Shown: piece after piece, positions 8,714 to 17,962 of the stretch
Numbering within the stretch: position 1 is the first letter of the stretch
Layout of the letters: each line of letters starts with the position of its first letter
Source of the DNA: Flavobacterium aquidurense
Lineage (GTDB): Bacteria > Bacteroidota > Bacteroidia > Flavobacteriales > Flavobacteriaceae
Assembly (NCBI RefSeq): GCF_001404985.1
Contig: NZ_JRLF01000015.1
Span: forward strand, 682,001 to 746,000
Direction: 5' to 3'
Length of the DNA stretch: 64,000 nucleotides
Notes under the pieces: generated by a model
The model's input: only the letters and a program-made list of their open reading frames with translations
Databases searched by the model: none
Told to the model about the DNA's origin: nothing
Position numbers and translations under genes: made by a program

Positions 8714-8748
8714 AAAACTTGTTCTCTACAATCGGGAGCAAGTTTTTT
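8714..8748 (+). terminator. Rho-independent terminator after the small lipoprotein
   Basis: AAAACTTGTTC (8714-8724) pairs with GAGCAAGTTTT (8737-8747) with one G-U pair and runs into a T tract, 10 nt after the stop codon. Confidence 0.75.
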
Positions 8749-8787
8749 CTAATGTATCATCATCTAAATTTGCTGACTTATCTAAAT

Positions 8788-8886
8788 CTGGACTTTAGTC
8801 CAGTTCTACAAAATGAATCAAACCAAAGGTTCTTGCTTTAAAATTCCTCAGGGATGGTCTATATTGTAGCGCTGGACTTTAGTACC
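8788..8886. repeat. Palindromic CTGGACTTTAG repeats
   Basis: CTGGACTTTAGTCCAG at 8788-8803 is a 7 bp-arm palindrome; GCTGGACTTTAGTACC at 8871-8886 repeats its left half in the same orientation. The 253 nt stretch between the lipoprotein and the MFS gene contains nothing else recognisable. Possibly a remnant of REP/REPIN-like sequence. Confidence 0.45.
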
Positions 8887-8957
8887 GTTTAGGCAATCAA
8901 AAAAATTGAAAAAACTTAGCTACTTAGCAACTCAGAACCTCAGCAACTTCAAAAAAC

Positions 8958-10118
8958 CTACTCATTCTCCCCGATTTTATTTACCATAAAAATCATCAGT
9001 ATACCTAGAAACGCCATTACCAAAAATGCAAATTTCATACTTAAGTATTCAGAGATAAACCCAACCATTGGCGGAACCAGTAAAAAACCCAGATAACCAA
9101 TTGTAGATATAGAGGTTAATGCAGAACCGCTGCTTAATTTTGAAGATCTTCCGGCAATGCTAAATACTAACGGAACTACGCAGGAAACCCCTACTCCGAT
9201 TAAAACATAACCAAAAATCGTAGGATAGATAAAAGGCAATAGAAAACAAATTGCAAATCCTACAGTGATAAAAATACCGCTGTAAAGCAAAATTCGTTTC
9301 GTGCCAAATTTCATTACGCCATAATCTCCAAACAAACGTCCTAAAGTTACGGCTGTTGCAAAAAATACAAATGCTGCACTGGTTAACTTTGGTGAAGCAT
9401 GTAATATATTTTCGAAATAAATTCCGCTCCAATCGTACATCGTGTTTTCGCAAGCCATAGATACAAAACAAATTATGGCAAACTTGATCAGGTTTTTTTC
9501 CGGCATCGAAAAGAATTTCTTCTTAACCGGTACTGGCTCATTATGAATACTTAAAGGATAAAAACAAGCAGTAAGCGCCATCATAAAAACACTTACTCCC
9601 AATAAATGATGTGATGGTGCAATATGCCTTGATACCATTACATAACCTAAACCTGCTCCGGAAAAAACGGCAATACTCCAAACAGCATGAAAACGGGTTA
9701 TGATCGATTGCTTGTATAATTTCTGAACCTCAAGCGATTGGGCATTAATAGATAAATTAAAGATATTACGAGAAGCCCCAAAGATTAAAAGTATAATGAC
9801 CAGCTGCCATACAAAACCGGCAAGACCGGGTAAAGCCAGAACAATGTTAAACATTACTGCTCCTAATAACATGATATAACGGCTGCTGTATTTGTTTAAT
9901 AATCTTCCTGTAAAAGGCATTGTTAGCATCAAACCGATAGGAAAGGCGAATAAAACAGTTCCAAATTCAGCTTCGGATAAATGTAATTGTGCTTTTATAT
10001 GCGGAATTCGGGAGACCCAGGAAGAATATCCAAATCCGGAAAGGAAAAAAAATACAGTATTAGCTATTCTAAATCCTCTGGGTGTATTTTGAATTTTTTT
10101 AAAGAAAGGTAAAATCAT
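8958..10118 (-). CDS. MFS transporter
   Basis: 386 residues with about twelve hydrophobic segments and the MFS layout of two six-helix halves. The first half contains SGFGYSSWVSRIPHIKAQLHLSEAEFGTVLFAFPIG, typical of the YbjJ/FucP-like branch whose substrates are often sugars or unknown. The second half starts at KNLIKFAIICFVSMACENTMYDWSG, resembling YbjJ proteins with a Trp-Ser pair after helix 7. The substrate cannot be inferred. It is transcribed divergently from the iron-type locus and is probably alone. Confidence 0.87.
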   Translation of the reverse strand: MILPFFKKIQNTPRGFRIANTVFFFLSGFGYSSWVSRIPHIKAQLHLSEAEFGTVLFAFPIGLMLTMPFTGRLLNKYSSRYIMLLGAVMFNIVLALPGLAGFVWQLVIILLIFGASRNIFNLSINAQSLEVQKLYKQSIITRFHAVWSIAVFSGAGLGYVMVSRHIAPSHHLLGVSVFMMALTACFYPLSIHNEPVPVKKKFFSMPEKNLIKFAIICFVSMACENTMYDWSGIYFENILHASPKLTSAAFVFFATAVTLGRLFGDYGVMKFGTKRILLYSGIFITVGFAICFLLPFIYPTIFGYVLIGVGVSCVVPLVFSIAGRSSKLSSGSALTSISTIGYLGFLLVPPMVGFISEYLSMKFAFLVMAFLGILMIFMVNKIGENE

Positions 10119-10286
10119 GAAGTAATTTTTCAGACTGCAAAATTAAGTCTTTTGAAGTGTAACTTCTACCCTTTTCAGATTTTTTAATGAACGTAAGAAT
10201 TTTAATTTAATTGACAGTCATTCATTAATTTTAAAAAAAGTGGAGCAAAATATAACAAAAACTACAATAAATCAAACTAAATAATA

Positions 10287-10345
10287 TTTGTTAAGGAAAT
10301 ATTAATTTTTAAATTTGCACTGTTTTTATTAATTCTAAATAAAAA
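10287..10345 (+). promoter_or_regulatory. Promoter and putative metal-regulator operator of TonB receptor 1
   Basis: TTTG (10287-10290), 19 nt, then TAAATTTG (10310-10317) is a full Bacteroidetes promoter. Just downstream, TTTTTATT (10323-10330) and AATAAAAA (10338-10345) form a perfect 8 bp inverted repeat around AATTCTA, covering the expected transcription start. The same TCTAAATAA half-site is present at the promoters of the next two genes. Confidence 0.65.
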
Positions 10346-10369
10346 TAAATCTTAACCAAATAATTAAAA

Positions 10370-12691
10370 ATGAAATATTCTACTGCGAAAACATATCGTT
10401 TTCTATTTACAATCAGTTTTCTTTTCTCTGTTTTTTGTTCATTTGCTCAACAAAATTTTGGAAAAATAAAAGGAACAATCACTACATCTGACGGAGATCC
10501 GGCAGCTGGCGTAAATGTTATTCTTAAAAACTCAAAATATGGTACTACCACAAACGACGATGGTAGTTTTGAACTAAACAGAGCCCGACCAAATACTTAT
10601 ACGATACAAATATCCTTAACCGGTAACGAAACTACTGAACAAGATGTTGTAGTAACCGAAAATGAAACGGCAACTATTAATTTGCAATTAAAAGTTTCTA
10701 ACAAAGAATTACATGAAGTTGTCGTGAATGGCAAGAAAAGCATCTTATCTAAAAAAACAGATTACGTTGCCAGAATGCCGTTAAAAAACCTGGAGAATCC
10801 ACAAGTTTATAGTGTGATACAAAAAGAACTTTTGCAGGAGCAAATTGCAGTAGATATTAGAAACGCGGTTCAAAATGCACCTGGTGTAACTTCTAAAATT
10901 TATCCTTCGGGAGGACTTGAAATTTCTTTTAGAGGATTTAGCACGGGTGTTAATGCCAGAAACGGAATGGAAAATATGACGGGACGAAGCTCTATTTCTA
11001 TTGATAATGCAGAACGTATTGAAGTTCTTAAAGGACCTTCAGGAACTTTATTCGGATCATCTGTTTCCTCTTTTGGAGGTGTTGTAAACCTGGTTACCAA
11101 AAAACCGTTTGAAACCAAAAAAACAGAAGTATCATACACAGCTGGAAGTTATGGATTAAACAGGCTTGCTCTTGATATTAATACCCCATTAACGCAAGAC
11201 AATAAAGTGCTGTTCAGGCTAAATACTTCTGTAAACACAGAGAAGAGTTTTTTAAACTTTGGTTTTAATAAAACGTTGCTGATCGCTCCAAGCCTTATTT
11301 ATAAAGCAACAGATAAATTAACGCTGAGCCTGGATACCGAAGTGTATAATACAAACAACACTCGCCCTACTTACGGACGTTCATACGCTGCCGGAATTAC
11401 GAACCCAACGGATCTTAAGGTCGACTATAAAACAAGTTTATTTCACGATGATGCGGATGCAAAAACCTCATCGGCAAAAGTTTTTGTCCAGGCAGAATAT
11501 AAACTGGCAGAAAACTGGAAATCTACTACTCTTTTCTCATTTATAGACGAAAATGTAGCTCACAGTTATCAATATTACACGGTTTGGAATTCGCCTACTG
11601 AAGTGCAAAGAATCGTATCTCTTTTTGGACCAATTGCCAACCAGTTTACGAATATACAAGAGAATATTAACGGAGAATTTGCAACCGGAAGCATCAAACA
11701 TAAATTATTAGCGGGCGTAAATTACAGGTTTACAAACGGCACATTTACTTATGGAACAACAGGAGTTTTAGATACTATTGATGTAACAAAAACTTTTAGC
11801 CCAATACGAAAAAAACAAGTCGATGCAGTAGTATCTCAATTTGAATTTGGAGTTCCTGACGAACAAACATTTAGTGTTTATGCATCAGATGTAATTAGCT
11901 TTACAGATCGTTTATCTGCTATGCTGAGCCTTCGAATGGATAACTTTGTCCAGAAAAAATTAGAAGATACAGAAGGTTATAACCAGACGGCTTTATCTCC
12001 TAAATTAGGTTTGGTTTATGAAGTTGTTAAAGATCAGGTCTCTTTATTTGGAAACTATATGAATGGTTTTCAAAATTCAGGTCCTGTAAATCAACCGGAC
12101 GGAACATTGTTAGTTTTAAAACCAGTTTATGCAAATCAATATGAAGGTGGTGTAAAAGTAGAAGCTTTTAATAAAAAATTAAGCACTACAGTAAGCTATT
12201 ACAACATTACTATTGATAATGCTACAAGAACAACTCCTGATGGTTTTTCTGTTCAGGACGGTAAACAAGTAAGTAAAGGTGTGGATTTCGAATTTATTGC
12301 TAACCCTATAGAAGGTTTAAACGCAATGTTGGGTTATGCCTATAACGATAATCGTATTGTAAAATCATCTGATGCTGCGATTGAAGGAAATAAAGCCAGC
12401 GGTGCGCCTGAAAACGTAGTTAATTTTTGGGTTTCTTATAAATTTCAAAACATATTAAAAGATTTAGGAGTTGGTTTTGGAGGAAATTATGTAGACAAGC
12501 AATATAAATTTGAAGATCAAAGTTTTTACGCTCCATCATATTCAGTTTATAATGCTACTGTATTTTATGACCAGCCAACATGGAGAATTGGTGTTAAATT
12601 CAATAACTTAAACAATAAACAATACTGGGATTCCTATGGAATGGCTCAGACTCCAACAAACTTCTTGGTAAACTTAACTTTGAAGTTTTAA
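10370..12691 (+). CDS. TonB-dependent receptor with carboxypeptidase-regulatory-like domain (probable siderophore receptor)
   Basis: 773 residues. Signal peptide to about residue 26 (SVFCSFAQQ), then a beta-sandwich CarboxypepD_reg-like domain (GKIKGTITTSDGDPAAGVNVILKN, about 31-115), a TonB-box-like segment (LHEVVVNGK), a plug domain (about 140-245; ENPQVYSVIQKELL, IRNAVQNAPGV, RIEVLKGPSGTLFG, GGVVNLVTKKP) and a 22-strand-type barrel ending in aromatic Phe (NFLVNLTLKF). Plug spacing and lack of a SusD neighbour fit siderophore or ferric-chelate receptors rather than a polysaccharide SusC. Its promoter carries the repeat shared with the DUF4198 gene and the second receptor, suggesting joint metal control. 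The exact ligand is unknown. Confidence 0.93.
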   Translation: MKYSTAKTYRFLFTISFLFSVFCSFAQQNFGKIKGTITTSDGDPAAGVNVILKNSKYGTTTNDDGSFELNRARPNTYTIQISLTGNETTEQDVVVTENETATINLQLKVSNKELHEVVVNGKKSILSKKTDYVARMPLKNLENPQVYSVIQKELLQEQIAVDIRNAVQNAPGVTSKIYPSGGLEISFRGFSTGVNARNGMENMTGRSSISIDNAERIEVLKGPSGTLFGSSVSSFGGVVNLVTKKPFETKKTEVSYTAGSYGLNRLALDINTPLTQDNKVLFRLNTSVNTEKSFLNFGFNKTLLIAPSLIYKATDKLTLSLDTEVYNTNNTRPTYGRSYAAGITNPTDLKVDYKTSLFHDDADAKTSSAKVFVQAEYKLAENWKSTTLFSFIDENVAHSYQYYTVWNSPTEVQRIVSLFGPIANQFTNIQENINGEFATGSIKHKLLAGVNYRFTNGTFTYGTTGVLDTIDVTKTFSPIRKKQVDAVVSQFEFGVPDEQTFSVYASDVISFTDRLSAMLSLRMDNFVQKKLEDTEGYNQTALSPKLGLVYEVVKDQVSLFGNYMNGFQNSGPVNQPDGTLLVLKPVYANQYEGGVKVEAFNKKLSTTVSYYNITIDNATRTTPDGFSVQDGKQVSKGVDFEFIANPIEGLNAMLGYAYNDNRIVKSSDAAIEGNKASGAPENVVNFWVSYKFQNILKDLGVGFGGNYVDKQYKFEDQSFYAPSYSVYNATVFYDQPTWRIGVKFNNLNNKQYWDSYGMAQTPTNFLVNLTLKF

Positions 12692-12705
12692 ATACAATTT
12701 TATCA

Positions 12706-12738
12706 AAAACACCTCTGCCTGAAAAACAGAGGTGTTTT
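12706..12738 (+). terminator. Rho-independent terminator after TonB receptor 1
   Basis: AAAACACCTCTG (12706-12717) pairs perfectly with CAGAGGTGTTTT (12727-12738) and is followed by ATTTTAT, 15 nt after the stop. Confidence 0.88.
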
Positions 12739-12861
12739 ATTTTATAACAGAAATAAAAAATACTTTCTTATTAATTGAAATTTTTAACACCCAAAACCTT
12801 TCTAAGAATTTGATATGGTACAATTTACAAACTTTAACAAGCCTTTTTACTTGTTTTATTT

Positions 12862-12890
12862 TTAATTATTCTAAATAAGGCTTAAGTTTG
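12862..12890 (+). promoter_or_regulatory. Promoter element and operator half-site of the DUF4198 gene
   Basis: TAAGTTTG (12883-12890) fits the -7 element; no exact -33 TTTG at standard spacing. ATTCTAAATAA directly upstream repeats the half-site seen at the promoters of both neighbouring TonB receptors; its left arm is imperfect here. Confidence 0.5.
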
Positions 12891-12928
12891 TGAAAAAATA
12901 ATTTTTAATACAATTTAAACTTCATCTT

Positions 12929-13654
12929 ATGAAATCTAAAACTTTAAAATCAATCGCATTTTTACTTTTTATGTTAGTTGCCAGTCCCCAATTATTTGCT
13001 CATGCACTTTGGATCGAAACTAAAGCAACCGGAACAAAAGGAAAAGCACAAGAAATTTCAGTTTTCTTTGGAGAATTTTCAGATAATGATATTACCCCTG
13101 CTTCAAAATGGTTTTCTGATTTAAAAGATTTTACCCTGGTAGTTATTAGTCCGTCAAAAAAAGAGACTAAACTTACTGCAACAGCTTTAGAAAATAAATA
13201 TCAGGCGTTTTTTACGCCAGATGAAGATGGTGTTTATACCATCGCAATGCACCATAAAGTAAAAGATGTTTACGGAACTATGGTTTTAGATTATAACTCA
13301 AGCGCAACAGTTACAGTAGGTAATGCTGTAAAAGGAAACGAAGCTGCTGCCAACACAAATATCATCAGCTTATTTTCTAAAGATGCTACAACGGCAAAAC
13401 AAAAGGCAAAAGTGAATGTAAATGCATCATATGAAGCTAAAGTTGCCAAAGAGCAAAAAATGAAAGTAATTGCTCCTAATGGATGGGAAAAAGAATTATG
13501 GAGTAATGAAAACGGAGAAATCTCGTTTACACCAATCTGGCCAGGAAACTATATGGTAGAATTTGCTTATACAGAGAAAACTGCCGGAGAACATAATGGT
13601 AAAAAATACGATGAAATCTGGAAAATGGCTACGTACTTAATTACAGTAAAATAG
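12929..13654 (+). CDS. DUF4198 domain periplasmic protein
   Basis: 241 residues. A signal peptide ends at PQLFAHA; the mature protein begins ALWIETKATGTKGKAQEISVFFGEF, the usual start of DUF4198 proteins, predicted all-beta periplasmic proteins linked to metal uptake. A second immunoglobulin-like part (about 140-241, KMKVIAPNGWEKELWSNENGEISFTPIWPGNYMVEFAY) follows a linker. It sits between two TonB-dependent receptors and shares their operator-like motif, so it probably serves the same iron or other metal uptake. The biochemical role of DUF4198 is not established. Confidence 0.85.
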   Translation: MKSKTLKSIAFLLFMLVASPQLFAHALWIETKATGTKGKAQEISVFFGEFSDNDITPASKWFSDLKDFTLVVISPSKKETKLTATALENKYQAFFTPDEDGVYTIAMHHKVKDVYGTMVLDYNSSATVTVGNAVKGNEAAANTNIISLFSKDATTAKQKAKVNVNASYEAKVAKEQKMKVIAPNGWEKELWSNENGEISFTPIWPGNYMVEFAYTEKTAGEHNGKKYDEIWKMATYLITVK

Positions 13655-13679
13655 TTTATTCTTTATCTTTAGAATATAG

Positions 13680-13709
13680 ACCTTGTTCATCTTGAGCAAG
13701 GTTTTTTTT
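13680..13709 (+). terminator. Rho-independent terminator after the DUF4198 gene
   Basis: CCTTGTTCA (13681-13689) pairs with TGAGCAAGG (13693-13701) with one G-U, followed by eight Ts. Confidence 0.85.
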
Positions 13710-13744
13710 ATGTTAGGAATTAAAATACAGCAGATTTTTTGTTT

Positions 13745-13850
13745 GGGCGTTCCCTTCGGTCGGGCTATCCGCTAAATTCCCAATAAGTAAAACTACGGCT
13801 AAAAAGCCATGTTTTTCTAAATTGGGAGATACCGCTCTTATCCCTAACGC
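13745..13850 (-). repeat. Structured intergenic repeat, copy B
   Basis: Read on the minus strand, AGAGCGGTATC (within 13828-13838) and TTTAGCGGATAGC (13764-13776) flank a hairpin of TCCCAAT/ATTGGGA with an inner AGCC/GGCT hairpin near 13797-13808. The same flanks occur in copy A (34962-35037) around a different stem. Outer GCGTT/AACGC ends also pair. It lies between the terminator of one gene and the promoter of the next and has no reading frame. The rest of 13655-14053 holds TCTTAAGA palindromes near 13927-13942 and the promoter listed below. Confidence 0.7.
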
Positions 13851-13986
13851 AACTTAGGTAAATAAGAAATTTAGAATTTTAAAAAGCTAATTTATCTTTA
13901 AATAATTAAATCATAATAAACAAAATCTTAAGACAATCTTAAGAAAAAACTAAGCAAGTTTTAAGTGCTAAAATGCATCAATAAAT

Positions 13987-14050
13987 TTTGTTAAAACAAA
14001 TTTGTGAACTTATATTTGCAAAAACTTATTTTTATTCAATCTAAATAAAT
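13987..14050 (+). promoter_or_regulatory. Promoter and putative metal-regulator operator of TonB receptor 2
   Basis: TTTG (13987-13990), 20 nt, then TATATTTG (14011-14018) is a full Bacteroidetes promoter. TTTATT (14031-14036) and AATAAA (14044-14049) form a 6 bp inverted repeat around CAATCTA, the same geometry (7 nt spacer ending TCTA) as upstream of TonB receptor 1. Confidence 0.65.
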
Positions 14051-14053
14051 ACC

Positions 14054-16348
14054 ATGAGATATAATTTACTATTTGTTTTATCTTTTATAAGCCTTGCCTC
14101 TTATAGTCAGCAATATACGAGTACAGAGAACGGTTCGACAGCAAATGATACCGTGAAAAATAAAAAAGGAGAAATTCTTAATGAAGTTTTAATCACGGCA
14201 AATAAGCCTAAAAAACCAATTGAGGCAGCTCGTTCAGGAATTAAAGTTATGGATTTGCCGCAAAGTGTTCAAATTATAGGCAATGAAGTAATCGAACAAC
14301 AACAAGCGATTCGATTAAGTGAAGTGGTAAAAAACCTGAACGGTGTTTATGTAGGATCAGCTCGTGGTGGTGCACAGGAATCTTTTTTCTCAAGAGGATA
14401 CGATATGTCTGCCAACAATATGTTTAAAAATGGTTTTCGTTATAATGCAGGTTCAATACCTGAAGTTTCATCATTAGAAAAAGTAGAATTCTTAAAAGGA
14501 GGTTCAGCTTTATTATATGGGAATGTCGCTCCAGGCGGAATTATGAATTTAGTTACCAAAACACCAAAATTTACACAAGGCGGTGAATTATCCATGCAAA
14601 TGGGAAGCTATTCTTTCTACAAACCATCGCTGGACATTTACGGACCATTAAATAAATCAATTGCATACAGATTTAATGCTTCTTACGAAAACTCAGAAAG
14701 CTTTAGGGATTTTGTAAAAAACGAACGTATCTATATCAATCCATCATTTTTATTTCATATCTCAGACAAAACCCAAATTACTGTACAAGGGGATTATTTA
14801 AGTGCAGACTGGACTCCTGATTTTGGTACCGGAATTTACGAGAAAACAATATTAGACTTACCACGCAACGAATTTTTTGGAGCACTTTGGTCAACCGCAA
14901 ATACAAAATCTGCCAGCGCTTCAGTATTATTGAACCATGATTTTAATAAAAACTGGAAATTAAATTTTAATTCTTCTTACCAATCTTACCGCAGAACCCA
15001 AACCTCAACTGCACAATTAAGTACAATTGATGCTAATGGAAACTGGAAACGAGGTTTAACTAAATCTGATGGTGCTGAACGAATATTTGGCGATCAGTTA
15101 AGTTTGCAGGGAACTTTTAATACCGGAAGTATTAAACATCAAATATTTACAGGAGTTGATTATGAAAATTCTATCGCTCCAAGTTATACTTACGGTTTTT
15201 ATGCCACACCAAATGGTACAACAGCTATAACGACAGAAGCTACTGCCATAAATCTTTACAATTACGATTATAGCACACAAAGTCTTACTATACCTTACCC
15301 AACCAGAGCAACTCAATTGGCTACAACAAATACACAACGTTTTGGTGCCTATGCTCAGGATTTAATCTCGGTTACAGAATATGTAAAAGTTTTAGCAGGT
15401 TTAAGATGGTCATGGCAGGAAAGTGATGTTGATACCTCTAAAGAAGTAGTAGAAAAAAACGTTATCACAACAAGCCTTGAAAATTCAACTCCTGTAACCA
15501 GCGCTAAAACTTTAAACAGAGCATATTCGCCTAAAGCAGGATTAGTAATACAACCTACAAAAGATTTGTCTTTGTTTGCTAGTTACTCGAACTCTTTTAC
15601 ACCTAATACAGGAACAACAGTAGACTTAAAACCTTTAGATCCTTCTATTATTGACCAATATGAAGTAGGTATTAAAAAAGATTTCTGGAAAGGACTTTTG
15701 AGTACTAACATTACAGCTTATCAAATATCTAATAATAATTTAGCACAAACAGCTCCGTTTTTAGCAGATGGTGTGACACAAAATGCAACAACTACCCTAA
15801 AAGAATTAGTAGGAGCAACAAAAGGAAAAGGTGTTGAAATAGATATTACAGCTACTCCGGTAGAAGGTTTGAATATTATGGCCGGTTATAGTTTTAATGA
15901 AACCAAAGTATCTAAATCATCCGGAACAAACGGAAGTCTTGTTGTTGGTGATATATTAGCAAGGACTCCAAAAAATACAGCTAATTTGAGCTTTTTCTAC
16001 AAATTGCCTGAAGGTTTATTAAAAGGATTATCATTTGGAGCTGTTGCAAACTATGTTGGCGATCGCACAGGTGGTTGGAATGATGATTATTTATGGACAG
16101 CTGTTAAACCTACACCTGCCAACCCAAAACCGGATCCTGCATACATTGTAACAATTAGAGACAGGGATATTCCGTTAAAAGGATATACTACTATCGATGC
16201 TTCTATAGGTTACGAATGGAGAAAAATTTCGATTTTATGCAGATTATCAAATATTACAAATGAATTAAATTATACCGTTCACGAAAATTATAGTGTAAAT
16301 CCAATAGCACCACGTCAGATAATGACAAGCTTAAGATATAAGTTTTAA
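14054..16348 (+). CDS. TonB-dependent siderophore receptor
   Basis: 764 residues. Signal peptide to about residue 19 (FISLASYSQQ); no carboxypeptidase-like domain, instead a short linker and a TonB-box-like LNEVLITANK. The plug (about 65-170) has VMDLPQSVQIIGNEVI, RLSEVVKNLNGVYVG, EKVEFLKGGSALLYGNVAPGGIMNLVTK, strongly like the FhuA/FpvA/FoxA siderophore receptor family (DxPQSVxVI motif). The barrel ends in Phe (QIMTSLRYKF). It is a different receptor subtype from the one at 10370, so the locus may take up two ferric chelates. Control by the shared operator-like repeat is inferred. Confidence 0.93.
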   Translation: MRYNLLFVLSFISLASYSQQYTSTENGSTANDTVKNKKGEILNEVLITANKPKKPIEAARSGIKVMDLPQSVQIIGNEVIEQQQAIRLSEVVKNLNGVYVGSARGGAQESFFSRGYDMSANNMFKNGFRYNAGSIPEVSSLEKVEFLKGGSALLYGNVAPGGIMNLVTKTPKFTQGGELSMQMGSYSFYKPSLDIYGPLNKSIAYRFNASYENSESFRDFVKNERIYINPSFLFHISDKTQITVQGDYLSADWTPDFGTGIYEKTILDLPRNEFFGALWSTANTKSASASVLLNHDFNKNWKLNFNSSYQSYRRTQTSTAQLSTIDANGNWKRGLTKSDGAERIFGDQLSLQGTFNTGSIKHQIFTGVDYENSIAPSYTYGFYATPNGTTAITTEATAINLYNYDYSTQSLTIPYPTRATQLATTNTQRFGAYAQDLISVTEYVKVLAGLRWSWQESDVDTSKEVVEKNVITTSLENSTPVTSAKTLNRAYSPKAGLVIQPTKDLSLFASYSNSFTPNTGTTVDLKPLDPSIIDQYEVGIKKDFWKGLLSTNITAYQISNNNLAQTAPFLADGVTQNATTTLKELVGATKGKGVEIDITATPVEGLNIMAGYSFNETKVSKSSGTNGSLVVGDILARTPKNTANLSFFYKLPEGLLKGLSFGAVANYVGDRTGGWNDDYLWTAVKPTPANPKPDPAYIVTIRDRDIPLKGYTTIDASIGYEWRKISILCRLSNITNELNYTVHENYSVNPIAPRQIMTSLRYKF

Positions 16349-16435
16349 AAAATTGAATTAGATTTTTATCCTCCAAAGCTTTTTCTGTATTTCTTTATTG
16401 AAAATCAGAAGAAGCTTTTGGTTTTTAAATACTAT

Positions 16436-16467
16436 AAAACCTCATCTATAACCAGATGAGGTTTTTT
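16436..16467 (+). terminator. Rho-independent terminator after TonB receptor 2
   Basis: AAAACCTCATCT (16436-16447) pairs with AGATGAGGTTTT (16454-16465), followed by Ts. A second imperfect hairpin (CCAAAGC...GCTTTTGG, about 16372-16422) lies just upstream. Confidence 0.88.
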
Positions 16468-16498
16468 ATTTCATTAAATGAAAGTCTCCTAATTGTAT

Positions 16499-16506
16499 TA
16501 CTTTTG
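16499..16506 (+). promoter_or_regulatory. -7 promoter element of the APC permease gene
   Basis: TACTTTTG fits TAnnTTTG and lies 42 nt upstream of the ATG; no exact -33 element was seen. Confidence 0.4.
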
Positions 16507-16548
16507 TCGCGCAGCTATTTTTTGTCTCATCAAAAATAAAATCCAAAT

Positions 16549-17865
16549 ATGTCAGATTCCAAAAAAAACCAATTAAAGAAAAGTTTAGGATTAAGTTTTA
16601 ATATTGCCGTATTAATTGGAGGAACAATAGGAGTTGGAATTTTAAGAACGCCAGGTTCAATTGCAGGTTTATTAGATAATTACTGGCTTGTTATTGCATC
16701 ATGGCTTTTTGGGGGATTGTTTGTTTTAATAGGTGCCAATTCCTATGCTGAATTGGCTACGATGCTTCCTAAAGCCGGTGGCTCATACAATTATATCAAA
16801 AGGGCTTTTGGCGAATATGCCGGTTTCTTATCCGGTTGGTTTGATTATATTACAAATGTAATTCCGCCCGCTTTTTACTGTATTGTAATCAGTGAATATA
16901 TGATTATCTTATTTCCTGAGTTAAAGGAATTTTCAACAGAAATGGCAATCTCGTTATTAATTGCTTTCGTATTATTACACTTAAGCGGTGTAAAAAACGG
17001 AAGCTTGATTCAGCAAATTACCAGTTTGCTAAAAGTCATTTGCTTTTTTGCTTTGCTTGTCGCCTGCTTTATGTATTCAGGCGTGAAATTAGCTCCAATT
17101 CCAAAAGACAATTCACTGGTTCAGATTGGTTTATTATTTGGATTTTTTAAATCCCTTCAACTTATCATCGGGACTTATAATGGCTGGAACAGCGTTTGCT
17201 TTTTTGCAGAAGAAAATGATGATCCAAGTAAAAATATCCCGAAATCATTATTTAGCGGTGTATTACTTGTAATCGCAATTTATGTTTTATTGAATGTTGC
17301 TTTCTTTCACGTTTTACCAATAGAATCTATAGCAAAATCAAATCTTGCCGCAGCTGATGTCGCCAATGTAATTTTTGGAAAAAACGGAGCCATAATTGTC
17401 ACGGTAATTTCCATTTTCTCTTTGATTAGTATTCTAAATGCCTTTATGATGATCCCGCCCAGAATTTTATACGGATTAAGCAGAGACGGCTTTTTTATCA
17501 AAAAAGGTACTGCTGTTAATAAAGGCGGAACTCCAATTGTGGCCCTTTTAGTTTCCTCATTATTTAGTTTATTCCTAATTTGTATTGGTTCGTTTGAAGT
17601 CTTATTTTCATTTGCCGCATTTACCTCTATTATTGTTTGGGGATTGGCATATTGCTCTCTTATAAAACTCAGAATTTCAGAACCTGATTTACCAAGACCT
17701 TATCGTTCAGCATGGTATCCTTTTACAACAATTATCGCCATTATAGCTTCACTGGCATTATTAATTGGGTTTGTTTACAGTGACCCTAAAAGTTTTATAA
17801 TTATAGTTGCGATTACTTTAATATCCTATCCTTTGTTTTTAGTATTAAGAAGAAAGAAAAAGTAA
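16549..17865 (+). CDS. APC family amino acid permease
   Basis: 438 residues with about twelve hydrophobic segments. The first helix contains NIAVLIGGTIGVGILRTPGSIAGLL, the unwound GxG substrate-binding stretch of APC transporters, and helix 3 follows with YAELATMLPKAGGSYNYIKRAFGEYAGFLSGW, typical of the LAT/amino-acid transporter branch. Helix 6 has a GTYNGWNSVCFFAEE motif. It probably imports or exchanges an amino acid across the inner membrane; which one is not visible. It has its own promoter and terminator, so it appears independent of the iron locus upstream. Confidence 0.9.
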   Translation: MSDSKKNQLKKSLGLSFNIAVLIGGTIGVGILRTPGSIAGLLDNYWLVIASWLFGGLFVLIGANSYAELATMLPKAGGSYNYIKRAFGEYAGFLSGWFDYITNVIPPAFYCIVISEYMIILFPELKEFSTEMAISLLIAFVLLHLSGVKNGSLIQQITSLLKVICFFALLVACFMYSGVKLAPIPKDNSLVQIGLLFGFFKSLQLIIGTYNGWNSVCFFAEENDDPSKNIPKSLFSGVLLVIAIYVLLNVAFFHVLPIESIAKSNLAAADVANVIFGKNGAIIVTVISIFSLISILNAFMMIPPRILYGLSRDGFFIKKGTAVNKGGTPIVALLVSSLFSLFLICIGSFEVLFSFAAFTSIIVWGLAYCSLIKLRISEPDLPRPYRSAWYPFTTIIAIIASLALLIGFVYSDPKSFIIIVAITLISYPLFLVLRRKKK

Positions 17866-17926
17866 AATATCTCTTAAAGTATACGGATTTTTCAAAATAA
17901 GATCCATTAGTTAAATTCAAAAAAGC

Positions 17927-17962
17927 AACCGTCCCAATGTAAAAATTGAGACGGTTTTTTTT
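17927..17962 (+). terminator. Rho-independent terminator after the permease
   Basis: AACCGTCCCAAT (17927-17938) pairs with ATTGAGACGGTT (17945-17956) with one mismatch, then nine Ts. Confidence 0.8.
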
